Shown: positions 16,163-26,471, numbered from the stretch's first letter. The stretch: DNA of 64,000 nucleotides from Spirosoma rhododendri (GCF_012849055.1 NZ_CP051677.1:1750501-1814500), one strand, 5' to 3'. A program made the numbers and translations. The notes: generated from the sequence alone by a model not told the origin.

Positions 16163-17400
16163 GCGTCGGAGCGGGTGGTAGCAGGCTTTGGCTTGCGCGT
16201 GTCAAGACCGTACCCTTTCAGAATACTGCGGGCCAATGCCGTTTTGTGTACTTCGTCGGCACCGTCGTAGATACGGGCACCTCGCTCGTGCCGATAGTAC
16301 CACGGCAGCACAATATCGTCGGTAATGCCCATTGCCCCGTACGTCTGAATCGCCCGGTCAATCACCGTCAGCATTACGTCGGCTACGAAGAACTTGATTT
16401 CCGAAATCTGATCGCGCACGGCCGCTGCGCCCTGCTGATCAATGTTGTGGGCCGTGCGAAGTACCATTAGGCGGGCCGCGTCGATGCGCGCGCGGCTTTC
16501 AGCAATCCAGCCCTGTACAAACTGTTTTTCGCCCAGCATAACGCCGTCTTCCATCTCGCGGGTGGCGGCCCGGCGGCACATCAAATCCAGACAGCGCTCG
16601 CTAATACCGATCCAGCGCATGCAGTGGTGAATACGACCCGGCCCCAACCGTTCCTGCGCCAACGCGAAGCCCATACCCTCGGCCCCGATCAGGTTGCCCA
16701 CGGGTACCCGCACATTGGTATAGCGCACTTCGGCATGACTCCCCCAGTGGTCGGAAGGTTCGCCCATGATGCTGATGTTGCGTACCCGTTCAAAGCCCGG
16801 CGTATCGGTTGGTACCAGAATCATGCTCGCCCGGCGGTGCGGAGCATCGTCGGGGCTGGTCACGGCCATGACGATGGCGAAAGCAGATCCGTCGGCCGAC
16901 GACGTAAACCATTTGTGGCCGTTGATAACCCAATCGTCACCGTCTCGTTCGGCTACCGTACCTAGTCGCGTCGGGTTCGACCCAGCAAACTCCGGTTCCG
17001 TCATCGAGAAGCAGGAGCGAATCTGCCCTTCCTTCAAAGGTTCCAGATATTGATTCCGCAGAACGTCGGGCGCGTGCCGGTGCATCAGTTCCATATTACC
17101 GATGTCGGGAGCCTGACAATTGAAGGTGTAGTGCCCAAACGGACTCCACGCCAGTACTTCACTGACCTGCCCGAACTCACAAAGAGACAGACCCAGCCCG
17201 CCTTCGTCGATGCTGTGCTGCAATCCCCACAGCCCTGCCTTCCGGACCAGTTCGCGTTTTTGGTCGAGCACCCGGGCAACCGTTGAGAAGTTGCCAGTCA
17301 GGTAATCCGTTGTTTCAAGCGGCACCAGTTCATTCAGCACAAACTCACGGATGCGAGGCACGAGGGCTTCGGTCTGTCGGGTAGCGAAAAGGGGTTCCAT
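16159..17400 (-). CDS. Acyl-CoA dehydrogenase (ACAD10/11-like)
   Basis: 413 residues, FAD-dependent. Recognisable blocks: CFSMTEPEFAGSNPTRLGT (acyl-CoA and flavin contact), GDDWVINGHKWFTSSADG (flavin-binding strand), the LAQERLGPGRIHHCMRWIGI helix and the C-terminal QTYGAMGITDDIVLPWYYRHERGARIYDGADEVHKTALAR. In most family members a Glu in the last region is the catalytic base; here the equivalent is within DGADEVH. It leads an operon with the ACAD10-type kinase gene, overlapping by 4 bases. The exact chain length handled is unknown. Confidence 0.93.
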   Translation of the reverse strand: MEPLFATRQTEALVPRIREFVLNELVPLETTDYLTGNFSTVARVLDQKRELVRKAGLWGLQHSIDEGGLGLSLCEFGQVSEVLAWSPFGHYTFNCQAPDIGNMELMHRHAPDVLRNQYLEPLKEGQIRSCFSMTEPEFAGSNPTRLGTVAERDGDDWVINGHKWFTSSADGSAFAIVMAVTSPDDAPHRRASMILVPTDTPGFERVRNISIMGEPSDHWGSHAEVRYTNVRVPVGNLIGAEGMGFALAQERLGPGRIHHCMRWIGISERCLDLMCRRAATREMEDGVMLGEKQFVQGWIAESRARIDAARLMVLRTAHNIDQQGAAAVRDQISEIKFFVADVMLTVIDRAIQTYGAMGITDDIVLPWYYRHERGARIYDGADEVHKTALARSILKGYGLDTRKPKPATTRSDA

Positions 17401-17484
17401 CAGGTACGGTTAGGGGTAAGAAGTACAACGTCATGTATGGGTCAGAGAGCCCATAACTTGTGCGATTACCGGCGATAGCGTGGC

Positions 17485-17691
17485 TTAGCTGTCTTTGCGG
17501 TGGGGAATCACCGTCCAATCTTTAGCCCCCGGCAATTCGGCAGCTACGATGTCGGCAGCTACCGTTTCCAGATTTTCTTCGTTGGTCGTGAAGAACAGGC
17601 TGCGGGGTTCATCAGTGCCGGTTGTGCGCACTTCGTAGTATTCGTTGTGATGCTCAATTGCGTGTCTTTCGACGAGTTGATAATCAGCCAT
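17485..17691 (-). CDS. Small hypothetical protein
   Basis: 68 residues, acidic, soluble, without signal peptide or known motif. The sequence reads like a compact beta-alpha protein: YQLVERHAIEHHNEYYEVRT, then RSLFFTTNEENLETVAADIV. It ends 84 bases before the acyl-CoA dehydrogenase start on the same strand and may be cotranscribed with it. I do not recognise the family. Confidence 0.6.
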   Translation of the reverse strand: MADYQLVERHAIEHHNEYYEVRTTGTDEPRSLFFTTNEENLETVAADIVAAELPGAKDWTVIPHRKDS

Positions 17692-17932
17692 AATTGACAG
17701 GTAGTAAGTAAAGATAGAACTATTTGTGGAATTGCTGCGACTCAGTTGAGACTGTAGCGAACCGCACGAATAGATAGCTAACTAATTCTACCCCCTACCT
17801 GTTAGCGACCAACCGTACGCAGGGATGCAATAGGGCCGTAACAACGCCGGTTTATGCACAGGTTATTCGGGCGTAGCAATAGATTCAATTCGCTTTTTTT
17901 AGTTTGCACTTTACTGATTGACAAACAATTCG

Positions 17933-17940
17933 TACCTTTG
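17933..17940 (+). promoter_or_regulatory. -7 box TACCTTTG for the rpmF-fab operon
   Basis: TACCTTTG fits the Bacteroidota TAnnTTTG -7 consensus and is followed by GCGG, as at 37771 and 50894. It lies 29 bases before the GTG start at 17970. TTG and TTTG stretches at 17903-17921 could serve as the -33 element. Confidence 0.55.
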
Positions 17941-17969
17941 CGGTCTTAAATTTTTGAGCGTTACCGAGA

Positions 17970-18524
17970 GTGAATCCGCTACGAGCATACGATATTAACA
18001 TTGCCGGGCTAGACAATAAGCGCCACGAATACGACTTCGAGTCGGGTGATGCGTTTTTTGCGGCACTCGATCAATCGTTGATTGAGAAGGGAAACGTGCG
18101 TACTCATCTGGTGCTGGATAAGTCGGAAACGATGATTCGGCTGGAGTTTCACATTTCGGGCGTTGTTGAGCAAACCTGCGACCGGAGTCTGGATTTATAC
18201 GACGAGCCGATCGAAACGCAGCAGATGATGCTGCTCAAGTTCGGCGACCACAACGAAGAACTGAGCGATGAAATCGAACTGATTGAGCGGAACACGTCGA
18301 CCATCAACGTAGCCCGTTACATCTTCGAATTCATCGGGCTTGCCCTGCCGATGAAGCGGTTGCATCCCCGCTTCCGCGACGAGGACGACGAACAGGATGA
18401 CGAGGTAAACGGCAAACTCGTGTATCAGTCCGGCACACCCAGTGATGACGACGACGATACCGACACGCCAAACGAAGCAATTGACCCGCGTTGGGAAGCC
18501 CTGCGCAAATTGAATAACAATTAG
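17970..18524 (+). CDS. DUF177 (YceD-like) protein
   Basis: 184 residues starting at GTG (17970). YceD/DUF177 proteins are encoded just before rpmF in most bacteria and in E. coli and plants act in 23S rRNA accumulation. The core pattern is present: LVLDKSETMIRLEFHISGVVEQTCDRSLD, where one Cys remains of the usual CxRCL motif. The C-terminal third is very acidic (runs of D and E). It is the first gene of the rpmF-plsX-fabH-efp-accB-accC series, and the operon promoter box is directly upstream. Confidence 0.88.
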   Translation: MNPLRAYDINIAGLDNKRHEYDFESGDAFFAALDQSLIEKGNVRTHLVLDKSETMIRLEFHISGVVEQTCDRSLDLYDEPIETQQMMLLKFGDHNEELSDEIELIERNTSTINVARYIFEFIGLALPMKRLHPRFRDEDDEQDDEVNGKLVYQSGTPSDDDDDTDTPNEAIDPRWEALRKLNNN

Positions 18525-18589
18525 TAGCTGGCTCGCTGCACAAACAGCAAGCCGTTTGAGAACGAAAAACCGAACAGATAAACTGAGCC

Positions 18590-18784
18590 ATGGCACACCC
18601 CAAACGCCGACACTCGAGCACCCGGCGCGACAAGCGCAGAACGCACTACAAGGCTACGGCCGTTACCCTCTCGACTGATGCCCAGACGGGTGAAGTGCAC
18701 GAGCGTCACCACGCCCACGTGTTTGAAGGAAACCTGTATTACAAAGGACAAATGGTTGTTGAGAATTACGCAAAAACTGCTTAA
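18590..18784 (+). CDS. rpmF: Ribosomal protein L32
   Basis: 64 residues, basic. [20 protein letters not shown] is the conserved L32 start (MAVPKRRxSxxRRxxRRxH). The usual zinc-binding CxxC...CxxC motif is missing, as is common in the zinc-independent L32 of Bacteroidota. It lies 65 bases after the DUF177 gene and is followed by a hairpin with a T-tract that could uncouple it from plsX. Confidence 0.95.
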   Translation: MAHPKRRHSSTRRDKRRTHYKATAVTLSTDAQTGEVHERHHAHVFEGNLYYKGQMVVENYAKTA

Positions 18785-18801
18785 TTGTCAGCTCCTTACA
18801 G

Positions 18802-18850
18802 AAAGTATTTCGTTGACGTTCCTGCCGGGATGAACGCGAAATACTTTTTT
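18802..18850 (+). terminator. Intrinsic terminator or attenuator after rpmF
   Basis: Outer stem of 11 pairs (18802-18812 with 18837-18847), an inner CGTTC/GAACG stem, and T residues through 18850. It lies between rpmF and plsX and may reduce rather than stop transcription into the lipid genes. Confidence 0.75.
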
Positions 18851-18930
18851 ATTGCCCATCACCTGCCTATTTTTACGCGGTTTAGTGAAAACGCTGGCCG
18901 TAGCTGGCAGAATACTTACTAGTAGAGTCG

Positions 18931-19872
18931 ATGAAAATAGCAGTGGACGCCATGGGCGGTGATTTCGCCCCTGAAGCCATCGTTGAGGGGGTTGTAATGG
19001 CCGCTTCCGAGTTACCATCAAACGTCAGCATCGTTCTGATTGGCAGGCAGTCCGTTGTTGAGCCATTGCTTCTGAAACAGGGGGGCAACCATGCCGGACA
19101 GATCGAACTGGTCGATGCCAGCGAGGTGATCGACATGGGTGAACATCCGACCAAGGCACTGTCGCAGAAGCCCAATTCCAGCATTGGAGTTGGGTTTAAA
19201 CTTTTGAAGGAAAAAGCCGTCGATGCCTTCTGTAGCGCCGGTAACACCGGGGCTATGCACGTCGGTGCGCTGTTCAGTATCAAATCGATTGAGGGCGTAC
19301 TGCGGCCTTGTATCGCAGGCTTTGTGCCGCAGATAACCGGCGGGCACGCTGTGATGCTCGACATAGGAGCCAACGCCGATTGCAAGCCCGAAATGCTGGC
19401 CCAGTTTGGCGAAATTGGTTCGCTCTACGCCCAATACACGTTCGGTATCGATCGCCCGCGCGTGGCCCTGATGAACATTGGTTCGGAAGAACAGAAAGGG
19501 TCACTGATTGCGCAGGCGGCTCACCAGTTGCTGAAAGACAATAACCGGATCAATTTCATTGGTAACATGGAAGGTAACGAGTTTTTCGCTGGTAAGGCGG
19601 ACGTTATCGTGGCCGATGGTTTCACCGGTAACGCGCTTTTCAAGCTGGGCGAATCGTTTTATACGATGGCCAGCAAGCGGAATATCAGCGACGAATTTCT
19701 CGACAAGACAAACTACGAATCAGTAGGCGGTAGCCCTATTCTGGGGGTAAACGGCAACGTAATTATCGCCCACGGTGTTTCCTCCCCACTAGCCATTAAA
19801 AACATGGTTGGGCTGGCGATCCGGCAGGTAGAAGCAAACGCATACGTCAAAATCGCACAGGCCATGAGCTAG
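18931..19872 (+). CDS. plsX: Phosphate acyltransferase PlsX
   Basis: 313 residues, normal length. PlsX converts acyl-ACP plus phosphate to acyl-phosphate for phospholipid synthesis. Opening motif [20 protein letters not shown], then [12 protein letters not shown], the [16 protein letters not shown] block, and [10 protein letters not shown] are all family hallmarks. It comes after rpmF and before fabH, the classic order. The ATG at 18931 follows about 146 noncoding bases that contain the rpmF terminator, so plsX may have its own promoter. Confidence 0.96.
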   Translation: MKIAVDAMGGDFAPEAIVEGVVMAASELPSNVSIVLIGRQSVVEPLLLKQGGNHAGQIELVDASEVIDMGEHPTKALSQKPNSSIGVGFKLLKEKAVDAFCSAGNTGAMHVGALFSIKSIEGVLRPCIAGFVPQITGGHAVMLDIGANADCKPEMLAQFGEIGSLYAQYTFGIDRPRVALMNIGSEEQKGSLIAQAAHQLLKDNNRINFIGNMEGNEFFAGKADVIVADGFTGNALFKLGESFYTMASKRNISDEFLDKTNYESVGGSPILGVNGNVIIAHGVSSPLAIKNMVGLAIRQVEANAYVKIAQAMS

Positions 19873-19936
19873 TAGTTTGATCGCGTACACTCTTGTATGC
19901 GTTTGACTGCATCACCTACCCTCCCAAAACTGAATT

Positions 19937-20920
19937 ATGAGTAAAGCGGCCATTACAGGAATTCACGGTTACGTACCCGATTACGTGCTGACCAATGCTG
20001 AACTGGAGCGGATGGTCGATACCAACGACGAGTGGATTACGTCCAGAACGGGCATTCGTGAGCGGCACATTCTGAAAGGTGAAGGTATGGGCTCTTCGCA
20101 CATGGGAGCCAAAGCCGTACAGGGTCTCCTGGAGAAAACAAACACCCGGCCCGAAGACGTCGATCTGCTTATCTGTGCCACCACCACACCCGACTACGTA
20201 TTTCCCTGCACGGCGAACCTGATCTGCGATATGGTCGGCATTCGTAATGTCGGTAGTTTCGACATTCAGGCTGCCTGTTCGGGGTTTGTTTATGCCCTGA
20301 CAATCGGTTCGCAATTCATTGAAACGGGTAAGTACAAGAAGGTTATCGTCGTCGGAGCCGATAAGATGTCGTCTATCGTCGATTACACCGATCGGACGAC
20401 CTGCATATTATTTGGCGACGGGGCCGGGGCCGTAATGCTCGAATCTAACGACGAAGGTCTTGGTATCATTGACTCGATTATCAAGTCAGACGGGGTAGGA
20501 CAGAACCATTTGTTTCAAAAGGCGGGCGGGAGTCGCTACCCACCGACGCATGAGACCGTGGAAAAGCGCTGGCACTACGTCTATCAGGATGGTCCTTCGG
20601 TCTACCGGTTTGCGGTCAAGAACATGGCCGACGTGTCTGCTGAGATTATGGAGCGGAACAACCTGACCGGTGCCGATGTCGCCTGGTTAGTCCCGCATCA
20701 GGCCAATAAACGCATCATCGATGCTACGGCGCAACGTATGGGTATTGAGCCGGACCGGGTAATGATGACGATTCATAAGTACGGTAACACCACGGCGGCA
20801 ACGATTCCGCTGTGCCTGGCCGAGTACGAATCGCAGCTTAAGAAAGGAGATAACCTGGTGTTGGCTGCTTTTGGTGGTGGCTTCACCTGGGGTGCCGCTT
20901 ATGTTAAGTGGGCGTATTGA
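19937..20920 (+). CDS. fabH: Beta-ketoacyl-ACP synthase III
   Basis: 327 residues. FabH starts fatty-acid synthesis by condensing acyl-CoA with malonyl-ACP. The catalytic triad is visible: Cys114 in [12 protein letters not shown], His in [13 protein letters not shown] and Asn in [23 protein letters not shown] near residue 33 is the CoA-binding region. It follows plsX after 64 bases. Two family-D inverted repeats fill the 241 bases between fabH and efp. Confidence 0.96.
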   Translation: MSKAAITGIHGYVPDYVLTNAELERMVDTNDEWITSRTGIRERHILKGEGMGSSHMGAKAVQGLLEKTNTRPEDVDLLICATTTPDYVFPCTANLICDMVGIRNVGSFDIQAACSGFVYALTIGSQFIETGKYKKVIVVGADKMSSIVDYTDRTTCILFGDGAGAVMLESNDEGLGIIDSIIKSDGVGQNHLFQKAGGSRYPPTHETVEKRWHYVYQDGPSVYRFAVKNMADVSAEIMERNNLTGADVAWLVPHQANKRIIDATAQRMGIEPDRVMMTIHKYGNTTAATIPLCLAEYESQLKKGDNLVLAAFGGGFTWGAAYVKWAY

Positions 20921-20923
20921 TCC

Positions 20924-21010
20924 TGAACTGTGATTCGTTTGATTGCTTTGATGGACTTTGATTCAATAGAAATCAGCGAAATCAAAGTAATCAGCGTCAA
21001 TCACAGTTCA
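20924..21010. repeat. Intergenic inverted repeat, family D (about 9-bp word TGATTNNNN)
   Basis: The ends pair perfectly for 12 bases (TGAACTGTGATT at the left, its complement at the right). The interior of both arms is a degenerate array of TGATTNNNN words every 9-10 bases, so pairing is imperfect. It starts 4 bases after the fabH stop. Confidence 0.85.
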
Positions 21011-21018
21011 AGATTATC

Positions 21019-21122
21019 TGAACTATGATTTTTATGATTTACTGATTGCACAGATTTTTCTTTTGAATCATAGTCCATCAGCGTAATCAACATTAATCAC
21101 ACGGGGCCGCCCGGCGGTTCAG
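21019..21122. repeat. Intergenic inverted repeat, family D, second copy with GC-rich cassette
   Basis: It begins CTGAACTATGATT and its right arm ends ...GTTCAG. The right arm contains a GC-rich segment (ACACGGGGCCGCCCGGCGG, about 21100-21118) that the left arm lacks. The same segment sits in both arms of the copy at 38435-38557. This makes the copy look mosaic. Confidence 0.8.
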
Positions 21123-21161
21123 GAAAGAATATAATTTCAGATAAATCATAGTACAACAATA

Positions 21162-21725
21162 ATGGCAACGACCGCAGACATCCGCAACGGACTGGTCCTC
21201 AACTTCAACAACGACCTCTTTCAGATCACTGAATTTCAGCACGTAAAGCCCGGTAAAGGCGCGGCTTTCGTACGGACCAAACTGAAGAGCCTGACAACGG
21301 GACGGGTTATCGATAACACCTTCAACGCAGGCGTGTCGATCACTCCGGTACGGGTTGAACGGCGCAAATTCCAGTTCCTCTACAAAGACGAATCGGGTTA
21401 CAACTTCATGGATCAGGAAACGTTCGATCAGATCAATCTGGACGAGAAAATCGTTGATGGTGCCGACCTGATGAAAGAAGGCCAGGAAGTCGAGATGCTG
21501 ATCAACGCTGAAACTGAAACGCCCCTGTCGTGCGAGCTGCCGCCATTCGTTGAACTGGAAGTGACGTACGCCGAACCGGGTATCAAAGGCGATACGGCCA
21601 ACAGCCCCAAGAAGCGGGTTGAGGTTGAGTCGGGTGCGAAAATCATGGTACCGCTCTTTATCGAGTCAGGCCAGAAAATTCGGGTTGACACCCGCACGCG
21701 GGATTATGTTGAACGGGTTAAGTAA
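21162..21725 (+). CDS. efp: Translation elongation factor P
   Basis: 187 residues. EF-P relieves ribosome stalling at polyproline. Domain I carries the loop VKPGKGAAFVRTK, with Lys32 at the position that is modified in E. coli (Lys34). OB domains II and III follow, with CELPPFVELEVTYAEPGIKGD and the C-terminal signature SGQKIRVDTRTRDYVERV. The modification chemistry cannot be judged here, because no epmA or epmB is in the window. It is followed after 78 bases by accB. Confidence 0.97.
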   Translation: MATTADIRNGLVLNFNNDLFQITEFQHVKPGKGAAFVRTKLKSLTTGRVIDNTFNAGVSITPVRVERRKFQFLYKDESGYNFMDQETFDQINLDEKIVDGADLMKEGQEVEMLINAETETPLSCELPPFVELEVTYAEPGIKGDTANSPKKRVEVESGAKIMVPLFIESGQKIRVDTRTRDYVERVK

Positions 21726-21803
21726 GCCGTTTTTCAGCACATACACACACTGTCCAACTGCCGCCTGTTAACGTTTGACGATTCACTTTCCTGACAAAAA
21801 CGC

Positions 21804-22301
21804 ATGAGTACACAGGATATTCAACAACTTATCGACTTCATCTCTCAGTCGGGTCTCGACGAGGTAAACATTGAAACGAGCGATCTGAAGATCAACGTCA
21901 AACGCTATGGTGCGGGTGCTCCTGCTGCCCCAGCGGCTCCGGCCCCGACGATGGCTTCGCTCCCAACCGCTCCGGCACCTGTCGCTGCTCCGGCTGCCGC
22001 CCCCACGGCCGTTGCTCAGCCAGCCGCGCCTGTCGCTGCTGCACCGGCTGCCAATGCCGACTACATCACGATCAAGTCGCCGATGATCGGTACATTCTAC
22101 CGGTCGTCAAGCCCCGACACGCCGATGTTCGTTGAAGTCGGTGATACGATCAGCGAGGGTAAAGTGGTGTGTATCGTTGAGGCCATGAAGTTGTTCAACG
22201 AAATCGAATCAGAGGTGTCGGGCCGTATTGTGAAGATACTGGTTGAGAATGCCACGCCGGTCGAATACGATCAGCCCCTGTTCCTGGTTGAACCGATCTA
22301 A
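21804..22301 (+). CDS. accB: Acetyl-CoA carboxylase biotin carboxyl carrier protein
   Basis: 165 residues. An N-terminal helix region is followed by a long Ala/Pro linker (about 37-83) and the biotinyl domain, with the biotin attachment Lys129 in [12 protein letters not shown]. The thumb region ([20 protein letters not shown]) seen in bacterial AccB is present. It works with AccC and the carboxyltransferase to make malonyl-CoA. A family-A hairpin lies between it and accC. Confidence 0.97.
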   Translation: MSTQDIQQLIDFISQSGLDEVNIETSDLKINVKRYGAGAPAAPAAPAPTMASLPTAPAPVAAPAAAPTAVAQPAAPVAAAPAANADYITIKSPMIGTFYRSSSPDTPMFVEVGDTISEGKVVCIVEAMKLFNEIESEVSGRIVKILVENATPVEYDQPLFLVEPI

Positions 22302-22304
22302 AAT

Positions 22305-22390
22305 AAAGAGCGAAAGAGTGAAAGAGTGAAAGAGTGGTTCCATGCAGGATACTCTTTCGCTCTTTCATTCTTTCGCTCTTTCACTCTTTA
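22305..22390. repeat. Intergenic inverted repeat, family A, inside the acc operon
   Basis: The left arm has four AAAGAGYG-type words (22305-22334) and the right arm five (22351-22390). The best register pairs 31 positions, with mismatches that are G-T wobbles. It fills the gap between accB and accC and ends 7 bases before the accC ATG. Confidence 0.9.
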
Positions 22391-22397
22391 AACTGCC

Positions 22398-23744
22398 ATG
22401 TTCAAGAAAATTCTGATCGCCAACCGGGGTGAGATCGCACTGCGGATCATCCGTACCTGTCGGGAGATGGGTATCAAAACGGTAGCTGTATATTCGACCG
22501 CCGACCGCGATAGTCTGCACGTACGTTTCGCCGATGAGGCCGTATGTATCGGGCCTCCGGTCAGCAAACAATCGTACCTGAGCATTCCGAGCATCATTTC
22601 GGCGGCTGAAGTGACGGGCGCGGATGCTATTCACCCCGGCTACGGCTTTCTGTCGGAAAATGCCGAATTCTCCCAAATCTGCGCCGACTACGGCATCAAG
22701 TTCATCGGTGCAACGGCCGAGCAGATCAACGGCATGGGCGACAAGGCAACAGCCAAGGCGACCATGAAGATGGCTGGTGTACCGGTCATTCCCGGTTCCG
22801 ATGGCCTGCTGGAGTCGATTGAGCAGGGTAAGGAGCTGTCGGCTGAAATGGGCTATCCGGTCATCGTCAAGGCAACGGCTGGTGGTGGTGGTCGCGGGAT
22901 GCGGATCATCCGCTCAGAAGCCGATTTCGAGAAAGCGTGGAACGATGCCCGGACCGAAGCCGGTGCCGCCTTTGGCAACGATGGTCTGTACCTAGAGAAG
23001 TTCGTTGAAGAACCCCGCCACATCGAGATTCAGATCGTTGGTGACCAGTACGGTAAAGTGTGCCACCTGTCGGAGCGCGACTGCTCAATTCAGCGTCGGC
23101 ACCAAAAACTGGTCGAGGAAACGCCATCGCCGATCATTACGCCCGAACTGCGCGAGCAGATGGGTGCTGCGGCTATCAAAGGTGCGCAGGCTATCGGCTA
23201 CGAAGGTGCCGGTACGGTCGAGTTTCTGGTCGACAAACACGGGAAGTTCTATTTCATGGAAATGAACACCCGGATTCAGGTCGAGCACCCGATTACGGAA
23301 GAGGTAACGGACTTTGACCTGATTAAAGAGCAAATCAAAGTAGCGGCTGGCGCGGAGATTTCGGGCCGAAACTATACACCGAAGCTGTACGCTATGGAAT
23401 GCCGTATCAACGCCGAAGACCCCGGTAATGGCTTCCGTCCGTCGCCGGGTAAGATCACGGTGCTGCATATGCCCGGTGGTCATGGCGTGCGCGTCGACAG
23501 CCACGTGTACACCGGCTACACCATTCCACCGAACTACGACTCGATGATCGCCAAGCTGATCGTGTCGGGGCAGTCGCGGGAGGAAGTAGTGACGCGGATG
23601 AAGCGGGCCTTGCAGGAGTTCGTGATCGAAGGCATCAAAACCACGATTCCGTTCCACATCAAGCTCATGGACGATCCCGGTTTTCAGTCAGGACAGTTCA
23701 CAACCGCTTTCCTCGAGACGTTCGATTTCTCGACACTAAAGTGA
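22398..23744 (+). CDS. accC: Acetyl-CoA carboxylase biotin carboxylase subunit
   Basis: 448 residues. It carboxylates biotin on AccB using ATP and bicarbonate. Recognised: [35 protein letters not shown], the ATP-grasp glycine loop [12 protein letters not shown], the [14 protein letters not shown] strand, the catalytic [16 protein letters not shown] and the C-terminal RINAEDP. Length and order are normal. The stop codon is at once the start of a family-A hairpin (23744). Confidence 0.98.
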   Translation: MFKKILIANRGEIALRIIRTCREMGIKTVAVYSTADRDSLHVRFADEAVCIGPPVSKQSYLSIPSIISAAEVTGADAIHPGYGFLSENAEFSQICADYGIKFIGATAEQINGMGDKATAKATMKMAGVPVIPGSDGLLESIEQGKELSAEMGYPVIVKATAGGGGRGMRIIRSEADFEKAWNDARTEAGAAFGNDGLYLEKFVEEPRHIEIQIVGDQYGKVCHLSERDCSIQRRHQKLVEETPSPIITPELREQMGAAAIKGAQAIGYEGAGTVEFLVDKHGKFYFMEMNTRIQVEHPITEEVTDFDLIKEQIKVAAGAEISGRNYTPKLYAMECRINAEDPGNGFRPSPGKITVLHMPGGHGVRVDSHVYTGYTIPPNYDSMIAKLIVSGQSREEVVTRMKRALQEFVIEGIKTTIPFHIKLMDDPGFQSGQFTTAFLETFDFSTLK

Positions 23745-23821
23745 AAGAGTGAAAGACTGAAAGAGCGAAAGAGTGATCGTCTGCGTCAGCAACCATTCGC
23801 TCTTTCAGTCTTTCACTCTTT
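23744..23821. repeat. Intergenic inverted repeat, family A, at the accC stop
   Basis: Perfect 26-base arms (23744-23769 and 23796-23821), loop 26 bases. The first base of the left arm is the last base of the accC stop codon. One word carries ACTG in place of AGYG and the change is matched in the other arm, so pairing is kept despite the word change. Confidence 0.95.
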
Positions 23822-23830
23822 GAATGCGGT

Positions 23831-23877
23831 AAAAAAGGTGGGGTTTGGTGCTTTGGCATCCAAACCCCACCTTTTTT
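23831..23877. terminator. Perfect 18-bp hairpin ending at the symporter ATG
   Basis: Arms 23831-23848 and 23860-23877 pair fully, with A6 at the left end, T6 at the right end and an 11-base loop. It has the form of an intrinsic terminator for accC. The T-run is followed directly by the ATG at 23878, leaving no free leader. It may also hide the start site of the symporter gene. Confidence 0.85.
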
Positions 23878-25514
23878 ATGAATCACCTTGCCACGGCCGA
23901 TTACCTTGTCTTTCTGACTTACTTCGTTATCGTCGTCGGCTATGGCTATTGGGTGTATCAGCGTCGGCGCAAGGCGGAAACGAACACTACCGACTTCTTT
24001 CTGGCCGAAGGATCGCTGACGTGGTGGGCTATCGGCGCGTCGCTGATTGCGTCGAACATATCAGCGGAGCATTTTATCGGCATGGCCGGGTCGGGCTTCG
24101 CGATGGGACTAGCCATCTCGTCGTATGAGTGGATCGCAGCCGGTACGCTGGTTATAGTAGCCGCGTTTTTCATTCCGATCTACCTGCGAAACCACATCTA
24201 CACCATGCCACAGTTTCTGGCCCAGCGGTACAGCGACACGGTCAGCACGATTCTGGCCGTTTTCTGGCTAGTGGTCTACGTGGTGGTCAACCTTACATCG
24301 ATTCTATTTCTGGGGGCAATGGCCATCGAGTCGCTGGCCGGTATTTCGTTCACTACTTGCACCGTCGGGCTGGCCCTGTTTGCCATTTTTATCACGCTGG
24401 GCGGCATGAAGGTGATTGGCTACACCGACGTCATTCAGGTGATCGTGCTGGTCATCGGCGGGCTGGTAGTAACGTATCTGGCTCTCGAACTGGTCGCTGA
24501 TCGGAGTGGTACGGCGGGGGTGATGAACGGGCTGGCGCAGCTGCGCGACCGTGCCGATAGTCACTTCCACATGTACTTCGAGAAAGGACATCCGCACTAC
24601 CTCGAATTGCCGGGACTGTCGTTGGTGCTGGGGGAATGTGGATCAACAACCTGTACTATTGGGGCTGTAATCAATACATCGTGCAGCGGGCGTTAGGGGC
24701 TGATTTGAAAACGGCCCGGAGCGGTATTCTCTTTGCCGCCTTTCTGAAGTTAATGATTCCGATCATCGCTGTTATTCCCGGCATTGCCGCGTTTGTGCTG
24801 TATCAGGAAGGGTCGTTCCGGGCAGCTATGACCGATGTGTCGGGTGTTGTCAAGCCCGACCATGCGTACCCGGTGCTGATGAATCTGTTGCCGATCGGTA
24901 TGAAAGGGCTGGCCTTTGCCGCACTGACGGCCGCCGTAGTCGCGTCGCTGGCGGGGAAGGCCAACTCCATTTCGACCATTTTTACGCTCGACCTGTACCG
25001 GAAATATGTAGAGCCGCAGGCGTCGGAGCAAAAGCTGGTGCGCGTCGGGCGGTGGGCGGTCGTGCTGTCATTTGTGGTGGCAATTGCGCTGGCACCCCTG
25101 CTGCGTTCACTCGATCAGGTATACCAGTATATTCAGGAATATACCAACTTCATCACGCCCGGCATTTTCGCTATTTTCCTACTGGGCTTTTTCTGGAAAC
25201 GGGCGACCAACCGGGCCGCGCTGACGGTGGCTGTCCTGACGCTCCCCCTGTCGCTACTGCTAAAATTCTGGCCGGAAGTTACTGGCTTACTGGGTGACGC
25301 GGCCGACCCGATTCCGTTCCTCCATCGGACTATGTGGGTGTTCTGCATCGATATTGCCCTGATGGTCGTTGTCACGCTGACCGACCCGGCAAGTCACCGA
25401 CCGCATGGTACGGTTACTGTTGAACGGTCATTGTTCCGCGTAACGCCCTCCTTCGTGGTCGGCTCGGTCGGTATTTTTGGGGCGCTGGCAGTGCTGTACA
25501 CCCTGTTCTGGTAG
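23878..25514 (+). pseudogene. SGLT-like sodium:solute symporter, frameshifted
   Basis: Two frames (23878 to about 24634, then 24636-25514) join into one protein of about 545 residues if one base is added to the G5 run at 24630-24634. That restores LGGMWINNLYYWGCNQYIVQR, a signature of the SGLT branch of the SSS family. N-terminal DYLVFLTYFVIVVGYGYWVY, FFLAEGSLTWWAIGASLIASNISAEHFIG and GYTDVIQVIVLVIGGLV are core SSS helices. Sugars or inositol are likely substrates, since the inositol oxygenase gene follows. Whether the break is real or a base-calling error cannot be decided from this sequence. Confidence 0.85.
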
Positions 25515-25605
25515 ACAGTCAGAACAGGATCGTGGTGTTGCGCGTTTTGGTGTAACTCGCTGATATTGAAAAATTTCATACATTTACCTGTTAACTATTC
25601 CTGCA

Positions 25606-26463
25606 ATGATGATCGATCAGAATGCTCCTCTTGCCAGCCTTGAGCTATGGGAAGACGACGTAATTAGCCGCTATCCCGAACCGGATCACAAGGCGAAAGA
25701 AGATTACCGGAACTACGACACGCCCGAGCGCGATACCGTGCGGGAATTCTACCGGCTCAACCACACGTATCAGACCTACGATTTCGTGCAGGAGAAGAAA
25801 GCAAACTTCCTGGCGTTCGATAAGAAAGAGCTGCCAGTCTGGAGCGCGATGGAGTTTCTGAACACACTCGTCGATGATTCGGACCCTGATACCGACCTCG
25901 ATCAGTTGCAACACCTGCTGCAAACTGCCGAAGCTATCCGCGCCGACGGCCACCCCGACTGGTTTGTCTTGACGGGCTTCCTGCATGACATGGGAAAAGT
26001 GCTATGTCTGTTCGGTGAGCCGCAGTGGGCCGTCGTGGGCGACACATTCCCGGTGGGCTGTAAGCATTCCGACAAGATCGTTTACCCCGAATTTTTCGCG
26101 GCAAACCCCGATTCGTACGACGAGCGGTACAACACGAAGTACGGCGTCTACAAACCAAACTGCGGGTTGAAAAACGTCGATATGTCGTGGGGGCACGATG
26201 AGTACCTGTACCACATCACGAAGGATTACCTGCCGGAGCCTGCGCTGTACATGATCCGGTACCACTCGTTCTATTCGCAGCACCGCGAGCATGCCTATAA
26301 CCACCTGCTCGACGATCACGATCACGAGATGTTCAAGTGGGTGAACAAGTTCAACCCGTACGACCTGTACTCGAAGAGTCCGAAGCCGCCAGTTGTCAGC
26401 GAATTGAAGCCCTACTACGAAGACCTGATCGCTAAATACCTGCCCGCGACGATCCGGTTGTAA
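25606..26463 (+). CDS. Inositol oxygenase (MIOX)
   Basis: 285 residues, the same length as mammalian MIOX. The enzyme cleaves myo-inositol with O2 to D-glucuronate using a di-iron centre. All six iron ligands of the mammalian enzyme have counterparts: His103 ([11 protein letters not shown]), His127 and Asp128 (FLHDMGK), His197 (MSWGHDEY), His220 (MIRYHSFY) and Asp253 (NPYDLYSK). Two Na+:solute symporter genes flank it, suggesting a transport and oxidation unit for inositol. MIOX is mainly eukaryotic and occurs in scattered Bacteroidota, so transfer in the distant past is plausible. Base composition does not differ visibly from its neighbours. Confidence 0.95.
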   Translation: MMIDQNAPLASLELWEDDVISRYPEPDHKAKEDYRNYDTPERDTVREFYRLNHTYQTYDFVQEKKANFLAFDKKELPVWSAMEFLNTLVDDSDPDTDLDQLQHLLQTAEAIRADGHPDWFVLTGFLHDMGKVLCLFGEPQWAVVGDTFPVGCKHSDKIVYPEFFAANPDSYDERYNTKYGVYKPNCGLKNVDMSWGHDEYLYHITKDYLPEPALYMIRYHSFYSQHREHAYNHLLDDHDHEMFKWVNKFNPYDLYSKSPKPPVVSELKPYYEDLIAKYLPATIRL

Positions 26464-26471
26464 GTTTATTT

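Noticed and set aside
24630..24640. Programmed ribosomal frameshift in the symporter gene
   Set aside because: No slippery heptamer followed by a pseudoknot was seen, the same one-base loss occurs in four other unrelated genes, and each is simply repaired by one G or C.
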